Positions 23,398 through 30,943 of a stretch of DNA of 39,818 nt are shown here, in pieces; the first letter of the stretch is position 1, and the number at the start of each line of letters is the position of its first letter. The notes below the pieces were generated by a model. It searched no databases, had not been told where the DNA came from, and saw nothing but the letters and a program-made list of their open reading frames with translations. Location: IMG/VR virus record IMGVR_UViG_3300048813_000063, positions 1 through 39,818 of that record. One strand, given 5' to 3'. A program made the position numbers and the translations under genes. The DNA comes from a virus.

Positions 23398-25352
23398 GTC
23401 GCCGTGACGCCCGGCGTGATCGCCGTGCCGTTCTGCATCGTCTGCCCGGTCGTCGCGATCGCGGCGAACACCGCGTCACCGCCGCTATCGTAGAAGATCA
23501 TCCAGCCGTACCAGGTGCCGGCCGATGCGGGCATGTTTGCCGAGTAGGACCCGTAGACCAGCGGATTTCCGTTGTAGAGCGTCATCACCTGCAACGTCGC
23601 CGGCGGATCGACCTGCGTTGCCGACCAGCCGAAGCTCGCCGAGGCGACCGAAGAACTGACGGTGAAGGTGGCAATCGCCCCCGTCGTGCCGTGCGCCACC
23701 GGAGCGTTCGGGTAGCCGCCGGTGCCCCAATAGGTGAGCGTGCCGAGCGCCGGCCCTGGCGTGCCCGTGGTGGTCGTGCCGGAACCGCTGCCAGCCGCAT
23801 TAACCCCGAACACGTTGAACTGGTACTCCAGCCCGGCGATCAGCCCCGTCACGGTGTAGTAGGCGGTCGCAATCCCGCTCGCCGCGGTCGCCCAGTTCGC
23901 AGAGCCGTTGATGCGATATTGGATCGTGTAGGTTGCAGCCGCACCGTGCGAACCATCGATCGCCGGCGCCGTCCACGACAGCGGCACGGTGAAGTTGGTC
24001 ACCGTGCCGGCGGCAAGCGCGGTCACTGCGTTCGGACCCGCGATCGTCGTGGTGGATGCGGTCACCGTGCTTGATGACGTGCTGCCGCTGCCGGCCGAAT
24101 TCGCTGCGACATAGAAATCGTAGGACGTGCCGGACGCGAGGCCGGTCACCGTGTAGCTGGTCGCGCTCGCGGCCAGGCCCGCCGTCGCCAGCGACCAGGT
24201 GCTGCCCGAGTGCAGCTTGAAATAGGCCGAGTAGCCCGAGACGGTGCCGCCGCTCCCCGGCGCACCCCAGGTCAGCGTCATCGTGCTGCTGGTTGCCTCG
24301 CTGGCCGCAAGGTTCGTCGGGGCGCCGGGCGCCGCAGTGGGCGCACCCGTCGAGGCCGTCACCGTCGATGACGCCGTGCCGCTGCCGCCGCTGTTGGTCG
24401 CGATGACCTCGAAGTCGTACGAGGTCGAGGCCGAGAGGCCGGTCACCGTGAAGGGAGATCCGCTGGCACTCGTCGTCGCCGAAGTCCATGAACCGGCGCC
24501 GGTGACCTGGTAGTTCACCGTGTAGGCCGTGGGCGTTCCGCCGCTGCCCGGCGCCGTCCAGGACAGCGTCATGGTCGAGGACGTGGCGCCGGACGCGGCC
24601 AGCCCGGTGACCTGGCCGGGGGTGGCTGGCGCCGCGCCGCCGCTGCCGGCCGAGAGCGTAGCGAAATTCACCGTGCCGCCGCTATAGGTGGCCGAGACGA
24701 TGCGCGCGGATTCGCCGGTCGGCAGGACGTTCCCGGCGTTGCTGGTAGTGATCCCCGCCCCAAGGGTCACATTCGACCCGCTCACGTTCACCACGTCGCA
24801 GACGAAGCCGCTGCCCATCGTGCCGGTCGGCGTGATCGTGATTCCTTGGCTACAGATCAGCAGGCGATTGTTGTGCGTCGATCCGTCGAGGTTGGTGTTC
24901 GCGGTCAGCTCCACCACGGGCTGGTGATAGTCCGGCAGGTGCGACGCCATCAGCGACCAGACGGCCGCCAGGGTCTGCCGCAGCAGCACGTTGCTCCCCT
25001 GGCCGCTCGGGAAGGTGTCGGTGTCGGCGGCCGGGTTGGCCGTCGCCAACAGGTCGATCGTCTCCGGATTGAGCAGGGTCTGGAGAGTCACCGCGACGGT
25101 GCTGCCGCCCTGTCCGATCGGCACGGTGTCGGTCGAAGTCACCGACGAAACCACGTCCAGCGCCGGCACCGACAACGCGACGGCCGCGAGCGCAGCCGCA
25201 GCAGTAGCCGAGGCCTGCGCCACGACGGAGTTCGAAAGCGCGGTGGCCGAATTCGCCAGCGCCGTTCCTGCCGCCGTGAGAGCAGAGGCCGCGTTCGCCT
25301 GCACCGCCGCGACATCGGCCGCGAGTGCTTCGTCGCCGGCCGCGATCGTCAT
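23394..25352 (-). CDS. Tail protein with three FN3 domains
   Basis: The 652-residue product begins with a helical Ala-rich segment (1-65), then a phage-type beta domain to about 240 (TVPIGQGGSTVAVTLQTLL, DTFPSGQGSNVLLRQTL). Three fibronectin type III domains follow at about 245-332, 335-430 and 432-525, each with SWTAPGSGG-like and TVTGLxxxTSYDF signatures. The last 120 residues (TLTYWGTGGYPNAP...ASFGWSATQ...ASAGTWYGWMIF...GGDAVFAA) resemble the ends of two other tail proteins here. Likely a fibre or surface-binding appendage; not recognised at family level beyond FN3. Its leader is entirely copy B of the intergenic element. Confidence 0.8.
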   Translation of the reverse strand: MTIAAGDEALAADVAAVQANAASALTAAGTALANSATALSNSVVAQASATAAAALAAVALSVPALDVVSSVTSTDTVPIGQGGSTVAVTLQTLLNPETIDLLATANPAADTDTFPSGQGSNVLLRQTLAAVWSLMASHLPDYHQPVVELTANTNLDGSTHNNRLLICSQGITITPTGTMGSGFVCDVVNVSGSNVTLGAGITTSNAGNVLPTGESARIVSATYSGGTVNFATLSAGSGGAAPATPGQVTGLAASGATSSTMTLSWTAPGSGGTPTAYTVNYQVTGAGSWTSATTSASGSPFTVTGLSASTSYDFEVIATNSGGSGTASSTVTASTGAPTAAPGAPTNLAASEATSSTMTLTWGAPGSGGTVSGYSAYFKLHSGSTWSLATAGLAASATSYTVTGLASGTSYDFYVAANSAGSGSTSSSTVTASTTTIAGPNAVTALAAGTVTNFTVPLSWTAPAIDGSHGAAATYTIQYRINGSANWATAASGIATAYYTVTGLIAGLEYQFNVFGVNAAGSGSGTTTTGTPGPALGTLTYWGTGGYPNAPVAHGTTGAIATFTVSSSVASASFGWSATQVDPPATLQVMTLYNGNPLVYGSYSANMPASAGTWYGWMIFYDSGGDAVFAAIATTGQTMQNGTAITPGVTAT

Positions 25353-25496
25353 CGTGCTAACCGCCTTTCGACGAATGACGCATCACGTTCGCTTCGCGAG
25401 TGCGGTGGACGCCAAACGGCGCCAAGGCTCGCTTCGCGAGAGGCGTGGTCCGCTTCGCGGCCCGATCGTTTGCAAGATTGCGTCATCCCCACACGT
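25353..25496. repeat. Intergenic palindromic element, copy B
   Basis: This fills the gap between the gp37-like gene and the FN3 gene; on the minus strand it supplies the upstream gene's stop codon. It shares most of copy A, with extra central sequence containing CTCGCTTCGCGAG and CCGCTTCGCGG, self-complementary segments centred on TTC(G). Ends carry ATGACGCA and TGCGTCAT as inverted repeats. Confidence 0.8.
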
Positions 25497-26103
25497 CTCC
25501 ATCATCCCAAACGAAGCCGCCCCAGACAGCGACCGTCCCGCCGACTGCTTCCTCGGCGACAATCGGCGTTGCGAGCTTGATCGGATCGTCAGGCTGAATT
25601 GTCTCTGTAACGTTGGTCAGCGGATCGCCGCGCGGCACGAAGCCATCGGCATCGCTGATCGTCGCCTCGAAGCTCATCCGGAACATCCAGAACAGGCGGG
25701 CGCGATCGAAGGTCAGCAGCTCACCGCCGGCATAGAACAGTCCACGCGCGCCACGCTCCGGGTCGATCACCCAACTCAGCAGCGCGCGGAACAGCGCGTA
25801 CTTCATCGCCTCGACCGGACTGACACCAGCCTGGCCGCGGCGATCGGCCGAGGCGTCGAACTCGACAATGACGCCAATGGTCTCGGTGACGATCTGGAGG
25901 TTGCCGTCCAACAGGTCGTTGCTGCCGGCCTCATCCTCCAACGGGATCACCACGGCCGCCGGATAGACGAATTTGCCGGTCAGCGGATCGGTGATCGCGA
26001 TGACGGACTCGACCCCGGTCTCAAAGTCGGCCGCGCCGCCGACGCGCCCGCCCAGCTCCGGGCAGTAGCGCCGAAGCTGCTCGATCACCAACGAGATATC
26101 CAT
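25483..26103 (-). CDS. Tail terminator-like protein, Mu gp37/DUF1834-like
   Basis: A 206-residue protein with IEQLRRYCPELGGRVGGAADFE and PAAVVIPLEDEAGSNDLLDG, then QIVTETIGVIVEFDA and a YALFRALLSWVIDP helix. This layout fits phage tail terminator proteins (gp37-like), which cap the tube and join it to the head. The position, after gp10-like and before the tail genes, agrees. The ATG abuts the gp10-like gene's stop. Its own stop lies inside the palindromic element. Family assignment moderate. Confidence 0.72.
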   Translation of the reverse strand: MDISLVIEQLRRYCPELGGRVGGAADFETGVESVIAITDPLTGKFVYPAAVVIPLEDEAGSNDLLDGNLQIVTETIGVIVEFDASADRRGQAGVSPVEAMKYALFRALLSWVIDPERGARGLFYAGGELLTFDRARLFWMFRMSFEATISDADGFVPRGDPLTNVTETIQPDDPIKLATPIVAEEAVGGTVAVWGGFVWDDGDVWG

Positions 26104-26606
26104 CAGCCGGACTTCTTGCCCCGCTGAAATTTGAGGCCGCTCATCACCGCGACGCGCACCCTGTCGGCCAGGCCATTTGCCACGGCCTGGTCGAGCGCCG
26201 GCTCCAGGAACGGGCGCGGCAGTAGGATGCGCTTCTTCGAAATCGCGCTGCGCTTCATGCGGCGAGGTCCGGTCAGATTGGACGGCACGAAATTCGACGC
26301 CTTGCTGGTGTCACCGCCGCCGCCCTTCGCGCCACGAGAAAGGAACAGGGCGTAGAACTCGGAGGCGCGAATCGTGACGCCCTCGCCATCCTTCCAGACC
26401 CGGGCGCGGATCGACCGCGCCAGCTTCCCCGAGACGCTCCGCGGCGGCTCGCCAGGGGCTGACGGGTGCTTTCTGCTGCCCGCCCGGATCAGGGCACGGG
26501 CGCGCGCCACCACCTCGGCACCGACGCCCCGCATGACAGCGCGCACCTGCTGCTTGCCGGCGACGATCGTCCAGCCGCCCGGCACGGTGATGTGCAGAAG
26601 GGCCAT
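26103..26606 (-). CDS. HK97 gp10-like tail completion protein
   Basis: The 167-residue product begins MALLHITVPGGWTI at an ATG overlapping the adaptor stop (TGATG). It is basic (many Arg/Lys) with the family's central motif HPSAPGEPPRSVSGKLARSIRARV and SEFYALFLSRG, then RPFLEPALDQAVANGLADRV. HK97 gp10-type proteins complete the neck and allow tail attachment. Length is a little above usual. Position between adaptor and terminator is standard. Confidence 0.88.
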   Translation of the reverse strand: MALLHITVPGGWTIVAGKQQVRAVMRGVGAEVVARARALIRAGSRKHPSAPGEPPRSVSGKLARSIRARVWKDGEGVTIRASEFYALFLSRGAKGGGGDTSKASNFVPSNLTGPRRMKRSAISKKRILLPRPFLEPALDQAVANGLADRVRVAVMSGLKFQRGKKSG

Positions 26607-27001
26607 CAGACGCGCTTCTCCAGTTCGCAATCGAGCCGTAGGAATCGCTGGCGGCCGTCGATCGGCATCACGCGCCGCACCCGGAACCGCTCGACCATTT
26701 CGCTCTCATCCGGCCGCTTCGTGATGCGGAAAATAACGTGCGTCGTGTCAACCCAATCGAGCCACCGAATGACGATGCGATGCGTGACCGGGGTGTTGAC
26801 CTGTTCCGCCGCATAGAAGGTCATCGTCCCGATCGGCTGCACATCGGCCCGCACGGTCTGCCGCTTCGCGATGGTTTCCAGGAATCCCGAGCTGTCCGGG
26901 TCCGCCGCCTGCTCGCGGGTCGCAATCACCACCCGCCAGCGCAGCGAGCCGATCCGGACCGCATTCGGGTCTGGCCCCAGCTCGGGTCCCGGCAAAGCCA
27001 T
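26606..27001 (-). CDS. Head-tail adaptor protein (SPP1 gp16-like)
   Basis: A 131-residue protein beginning MALPGPELGPDPNAVRIGSLRWRV. RWRVVIATREQAADPDSSGFLETIAKRQTVRADVQPIGTMTFYAAEQVNTPVTHRIVIRW follows the head-tail joining family: a (R)I.I......D..G.....W......WA.I......E...A.......H.I.IR pattern. Such adaptors form the ring beneath the connector. The ATG at 27001, four bases after the connector stop, was chosen over an upstream Arg/Cys-rich extension. It is translationally coupled to the gp10-like gene. Confidence 0.85.
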   Translation of the reverse strand: MALPGPELGPDPNAVRIGSLRWRVVIATREQAADPDSSGFLETIAKRQTVRADVQPIGTMTFYAAEQVNTPVTHRIVIRWLDWVDTTHVIFRITKRPDESEMVERFRVRRVMPIDGRQRFLRLDCELEKRV

Positions 27002-27005
27002 CACG

Positions 27006-27647
27006 TCACCCGCCCAGGAACTGCAACCGCTGCCGGTCGAGCAACCACTGCGCCGCGTCCGGCATCGCGGCAGCGGAGTCACCGCGATGCTCGTAGAGAA
27101 ATGCCGTGGTCATCATAATCGCCTGGATCACCGTCGAGGGCACATCGTCTGCCGCGCCATAGCCAGCGACCATCGAGACTTGCAGGTGTTGCAGTTTGGT
27201 CCGGTAGGCCGCGAACCCGCCGCTCAGCACGGTTTCGGGGCCGATCCAGAGCGTGGCCGGCTCCAGCGTCAGGTCGGCGACATAGCCAAGGATCACGGCC
27301 GGCGACGTGACCGGCAACGAAGCCGGCGAGATCGTCGTGGCGTTGCCCCATTCATCGAGCGTGGTCACCGACAAGATCGACTGCACCGGCGCGCGGGGCA
27401 GCTCCAGGGTTCCGCGGAGCCGGAGACGATCGCGGGGCAACTCGGACGACGGCCGCATGGTCCACAGCAGTGTTTGCGTGAGCAGCGCGCGGCTAAGGTA
27501 GCCCTCCGCCATGACCCGAGCCGCGGTCAGGTAGCCGGTCAGCAGTTCGTCGTCCGCGTTGCTGTCGATCCGGCAATGCCGCTTCACCTGCTCGATCGAC
27601 ACCGGCTCCGCGGTCGGTTCCTCCGTCACCGTCAGCGTGGTTCGCAC
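27006..27647 (-). CDS. Head-tail connector protein (HK97 gp6/phiE125 gp8-like)
   Basis: The 213-residue product opens PVSIEQVKRHCRIDSNADDELLTGYLTAARVMAEGYLSRALLTQTL, the signature of head-tail connectors (helix, acidic D..D..L, AR..AE.Y..R.L). A GYGAADDVPSTVIQAIMMTTAFLYEHRGD segment follows, again typical (the YG...PxxIxxAIxxxxxxxYExR pattern). It forms the ring bound to the portal. GTG start at 27647 lacks a clear ribosome site; a well-placed one belongs to a short frame starting at 27717 that reaches this gene only through a run of six G. Confidence 0.88.
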   Translation of the reverse strand: MRTTLTVTEEPTAEPVSIEQVKRHCRIDSNADDELLTGYLTAARVMAEGYLSRALLTQTLLWTMRPSSELPRDRLRLRGTLELPRAPVQSILSVTTLDEWGNATTISPASLPVTSPAVILGYVADLTLEPATLWIGPETVLSGGFAAYRTKLQHLQVSMVAGYGAADDVPSTVIQAIMMTTAFLYEHRGDSAAAMPDAAQWLLDRQRLQFLGG

Positions 27648-27717
27648 CGCTCGGCCCCCCGTCCTTGCGCACCGGCGCCACCAGGGCGCGGTTGCGATAG
27701 TCGCTGCGTTCCATCAT
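27648..27717 (-). other. Short leader reading frame before the connector, ending at a G6 run
   Basis: An ATG at 27717 has AAGGA nine bases upstream and reads MMERSDYRNRALVAPVRKDGG before entering a low-complexity frame after six G residues at 27655-27660. Dropping one base at that run would join it to the connector frame (DGGRAVRTTLTV). It may be an N-terminal extension, a tiny separate gene, or an indel. Confidence 0.3.
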
Positions 27718-27730
27718 CGCGTTGCATCCT

Positions 27731-28093
27731 TCACAGCATTTCCGATCGGGTGACGATGTTCACCACAGCGGCAGCGACCTGGTTCACCGGAGCTGCAAGC
27801 GTGCCGCTGCGCACCTGGAGCAGGTTGACCCCGCGCCAGAGATACGAAGGATCGGCGAGCGGAATGATGAACTGACCCGCTGCGGCGGTGATCGTCACCT
27901 CGTTGCCCGCGCCGTCGTACAGCTCCTGCCAAGTGCTCCCGTCCGGGCTGACCTGAAACGTCAGGGGGGCCGTGGTCCAGACGGCCGGCATCGAAATGCC
28001 GACAAGCGTCAACGCGCCGAGCGACACCGGGCCGGACAGCGAAGCGCCCGCCGCGATCGTCGCCGGGTTAAGGGTAATGCCGACTGACAACAT
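27731..28093 (-). CDS. Small beta-rich head protein, unrecognised
   Basis: A 120-residue protein of beta composition: SVGITLNPATIAAGASLSGPVSLGALTLVGISMP, then WTTAPLTFQVSPDGSTWQELYDGAGNEVTITAAAGQFIIPLADPSYLWRGVNLLQVRSG. The SxDGxTWxxLYDxxG turn recalls small phage beta-sandwich proteins. It is the last head gene before the connector and probably decorates the capsid or neck. I cannot name a family. GGGAG lies upstream of the ATG. Confidence 0.72.
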   Translation of the reverse strand: MLSVGITLNPATIAAGASLSGPVSLGALTLVGISMPAVWTTAPLTFQVSPDGSTWQELYDGAGNEVTITAAAGQFIIPLADPSYLWRGVNLLQVRSGTLAAPVNQVAAAVVNIVTRSEML

Positions 28094-28112
28094 GCCGCGC
28101 GCACTCCCTGGC

Positions 28113-28856
28113 TTACTGCCGGTTCATCCACGCGCGCACATAATCGACCGTCAGGGTGGCAACGCCGGTGCCTGACGCCTTGTATGCCGCGAGATATGGT
28201 TGCAGCACTGCCAGCGTGCCGGTCGCCGCGAAGTTGATCGAGTTGCCCGCATTCACGCGGTTGCCATCGATGTAGAAGGCAACATCGGTCAGCTTCGTCG
28301 CGTCGATCCGATAGATATGCCAGTCGGTGGTGCCGACCGTGACACCGCTCGCCACCGAGGTCGTTGTGACACCATCGAACGCCGTCACCAGCACCGCGCC
28401 GTTCGCCTGCGCGCTGAATTCCAGGTAGCAGGTGTTGTTCTGTGGCCCGTCGATCCAGGCCGAGGCGACACCCCACACCGCCTGCACGCCGGCCGCGCTC
28501 GGCGTCACCGACAACTGAGCGCGGGTCTCGAAGATCAACCCCTTTGTGCAATCCAGGGCAAGGTTGTCGCCCCAGTACAGGACGCAATCCTCTTTCTCGC
28601 TGGTCGCCGCCAACGTGCATGCGACCTGGCCGCCAATGGCGTTCGCGACGCCGGCGAGCGTCGGCGGCCCTGCTCCGACGATCTTCTTGACGAACGGACA
28701 GCCATCGACGGTCGAGCCGGCGGCCGGCACCGCGACATAGGACTGCCCGAGGAAGTCCTCGTAGAAGTGGATCGGCGCGACCGGCAGCATGTACTCGAAT
28801 GTCGCGGTATCGAAGAATTCCAGCCGCCCGGCATGGAATTTCGAGGTCGTGGTCAT
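28113..28856 (-). CDS. Head-region structural protein with lectin-like fold, unrecognised
   Basis: The 247-residue product follows the small capsid-region gene. Its pattern (IHFYEDFLGQSY, GCPFVKKIVGAGPP, CVLYWGDNLALDCTKGLIFETRAQLSV, WIDGPQNNTCYLEFSAQANGAVLVTAFDG, TTDWHIYRIDATKLTDVAFYIDGNRVN) looks like a concanavalin-type jelly roll, with the W/Y-H-x-Y-x-I and F-Y-I-D-G strands seen in LamG-like domains. Five Cys residues are notable for a phage head protein. GGGAGAA precedes the ATG. Capsid decoration or head fibre is a guess from position. Confidence 0.72.
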   Translation of the reverse strand: MTTTSKFHAGRLEFFDTATFEYMLPVAPIHFYEDFLGQSYVAVPAAGSTVDGCPFVKKIVGAGPPTLAGVANAIGGQVACTLAATSEKEDCVLYWGDNLALDCTKGLIFETRAQLSVTPSAAGVQAVWGVASAWIDGPQNNTCYLEFSAQANGAVLVTAFDGVTTTSVASGVTVGTTDWHIYRIDATKLTDVAFYIDGNRVNAGNSINFAATGTLAVLQPYLAAYKASGTGVATLTVDYVRAWMNRQ

Positions 28857-28892
28857 GTCATTCTCCCGATCGACCGCAAGGATGGTCGCCGA

Positions 28893-29375
28893 TTAGACAA
28901 GGGTCGATGGTGCGGACGCGCCCTGGTAGGACTCCCAGAGGAACAGCTCTGCTTCGGTGATGTTCGCCGCGTTCGATGCGCTGGTTTGCACCGCGATCGT
29001 GTGGAACCCGTTGACCAGGTCCAGGCACATTTCCGGTGTGATCTCGAAGACCACGATCTTGTCGGCGACGGTTGCCGAGGTCTGGAAGGTGGCACCCGGC
29101 GTCTGCACCGCGAGCGCATCGCTGGTGGCCGTGGCTGCGCAGAGCCAGGTCGGCATGACGCCGACCGCCTTCGACCCTGTGCCGGTCACGTCCTGACCTT
29201 GCAGGATCGAGAGCGTCACCTGTGCCGCGTTGCCCTGGTTCACATGCACCACGACCCAGGCTTTCAGCGCGTTCGCCAGGTCGCGGTAGGCGCTGGTGCG
29301 ACCCGCGGCGTCGGCCGCCGGCGCCAGCAAGGCGACCGGCGGGAATTGATACGGCATGGAAATCTGACGTGCCAT
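28893..29375 (-). CDS. Head protein downstream of the capsid gene, unrecognised
   Basis: A 160-residue protein beginning MARQISMPYQFPPVALL; the ATG at 29375 has AGGAG nine bases upstream, which rules out the long Arg/His-rich upstream extension of the frame. Strands alternate through residues 35-160 (WVVVHVNQGNAAQVTLSILQGQDV, KIVVFEITPEMCLDLVNGFHTIAVQTSASNAANITEAELFLWESYQGAS). It has the size and place of a capsid decoration or minor head protein. No family recognised. The 119 bases between it and the capsid stop carry no gene. Confidence 0.75.
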   Translation of the reverse strand: MARQISMPYQFPPVALLAPAADAAGRTSAYRDLANALKAWVVVHVNQGNAAQVTLSILQGQDVTGTGSKAVGVMPTWLCAATATSDALAVQTPGATFQTSATVADKIVVFEITPEMCLDLVNGFHTIAVQTSASNAANITEAELFLWESYQGASAPSTLV

Positions 29376-29494
29376 CGTCCATTGCTCCTGGACCGCCCCC
29401 CAAAGCGGCGATGAATCGGCTGCGCGCGGGCCGATGACCCGAACGGCAGAGCGGTGGGGAGCCGCGGGTTGTCGAAGTCCGGCGGCAGCGCCGG

Positions 29495-30862
29495 TTAGCG
29501 GGACGCCAGCGCGATGAACGGGCTCTTGGTGTTGGTGCCTTTGAACGGGGTCAGCGGCACGGACCACATCGGCTTGCCGTCCACGCGATAGGTGATGCGG
29601 AACACCATCTCGTCGGTGAGAAACGCGACGTGCATGCTCGTCGCTGCCTGGACGCCGTTCTTGTCCACCAGCATGTACTGGCTGAGGTCCGCCAGCGTGA
29701 TGTCGCCCGTGGTGCCAAGGGTGGAGTTGTATTCCGTCCACACCACCTCGCGGCCGTAGAGGGTCGAGAATGGCGTGGCGGACAGACCGCCCGGTGGCAG
29801 ATAGACGAGCTGGCCGCCAGTGCCGACCGCCTGGTTCATCGCCATGAGCTGCGGCAAGCAGTCCTGGTTGATGAACCACACCGCGTTCTTCGCCGACCGC
29901 GCCCACAGACGCGCCCACATCTGGTCGATGTTTTCCTTGACGATCGTCGCCGCGGCCTGCCCGGTCACCTTCGGTATCGTAATCAGGGCGGGGCTTTTCA
30001 TGTAGCCGAACGGCATGCCCGCGCCGGTGCCCTCCACGATGGCGTCCTCGGTCATGAACATGACTTCTTCCGAGAACGCCTGCGCCGCGATCGAGGTCAG
30101 CGCCGTCGAGTCCTGCAACAGTTCGTCGGTGGTGTACATCACCGACATCAGCTTTTTCAGGTCGAACTCGATGGTGCGGAACTTCGGCTTCGACGGGGTG
30201 ACCGCCGTCCCTTCGCCTACCCAGTTCGACGCCACGCCACCCCAGCGGCTGCCGGTCGCTCGGCTGGTTTCGTCCACGCCTGGAATTTTGATGCCGTTTG
30301 CGTTGGCGCTGATCGGCAGCTTGTTCACCCGGCTGAGGATCTCGCCCATGTCGTGCGCGAGCATGAAGATCGAGGCCGCGAAATCGACCTGGACCAGGAA
30401 GCCGCCGCCGGTCGGATCGACCTCGCCCGCCCCGGTCGGCGCGCGCACCAGACGGCGGTCGGTGTCGCTGCCCTTCGAGCTGTAGTGCTTGAAAACCGCC
30501 TGGAGCTGCTCGCCCAACGTCCGGTATTGCTCGCCCGCGCGCGGCGTGAAATCCAGCCCCTTTCGGGCCAGGCTGAGATAGTCGTCAAAGCCGCGCAGCT
30601 TGCCCTGGCGCGGGTCCATGCCGCGTATTTGCGACAAGGTGCGCTGCGAGGGGTTGATCTCCATCACATCGTCGCCCGGACCGGCGCCGATCGGCCGCGC
30701 CAGCTTCGCGGCGAGTTTCTCCGCCTTGTCCAGCTCGCCGATCGTGCGTTCGAGCTGCGCAACCTCCGCCTCCTTCGCGGCGAAAGCCGCAGTCCCAGCC
30801 AGCGGCGCGAGTTCATCCACCGCCGTGCCCAGGGCGCGACGGAGCGACAGCAGTGTGCTCAT
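29495..30862 (-). CDS. Major capsid protein, HK97 fold
   Basis: The 455-residue protein has an N-terminal coiled delta-like domain (EVAQLERTIGELDKAEKLAAKL, about residues 30-55), then a cleavable linker region, then the HK97 core from about 120: GGGFLVQVDFAASIFMLAHDMGEILSRV, FRTIEFDLKKLMSVMYTTDELLQDST, DAIVEGTGAGMPFGYMKSPALI, and a beta end FLTDEMVFRITYRVDGKPMW. The polymerising shell protein of the phage head. Preceded by the protease, as usual. GGAG lies about eleven bases upstream of the ATG. Confidence 0.93.
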   Translation of the reverse strand: MSTLLSLRRALGTAVDELAPLAGTAAFAAKEAEVAQLERTIGELDKAEKLAAKLARPIGAGPGDDVMEINPSQRTLSQIRGMDPRQGKLRGFDDYLSLARKGLDFTPRAGEQYRTLGEQLQAVFKHYSSKGSDTDRRLVRAPTGAGEVDPTGGGFLVQVDFAASIFMLAHDMGEILSRVNKLPISANANGIKIPGVDETSRATGSRWGGVASNWVGEGTAVTPSKPKFRTIEFDLKKLMSVMYTTDELLQDSTALTSIAAQAFSEEVMFMTEDAIVEGTGAGMPFGYMKSPALITIPKVTGQAAATIVKENIDQMWARLWARSAKNAVWFINQDCLPQLMAMNQAVGTGGQLVYLPPGGLSATPFSTLYGREVVWTEYNSTLGTTGDITLADLSQYMLVDKNGVQAATSMHVAFLTDEMVFRITYRVDGKPMWSVPLTPFKGTNTKSPFIALASR

Positions 30863-30918
30863 TGTGTTGTAGGCTCCAATTTCTGAAGGAGCGGCGTGTC
30901 AGGTCGCCGCAATACCTC

Positions 30919-30936
30919 GCCCGCCGATCTGCGGGC
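30919..30936 (-). other. Small hairpin between protease and capsid genes
   Basis: GCCCGC and GCGGGC pair around a six-base loop. It is flanked by two copies of GTCAGGTCGCCGC (30898-30910 and 30943-30955), the second containing the protease stop. No T tract, so not a classical terminator; it could adjust capsid versus protease expression or be the scar of a small duplication. Confidence 0.35.
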
Positions 30937-30943
30937 AGGCACG

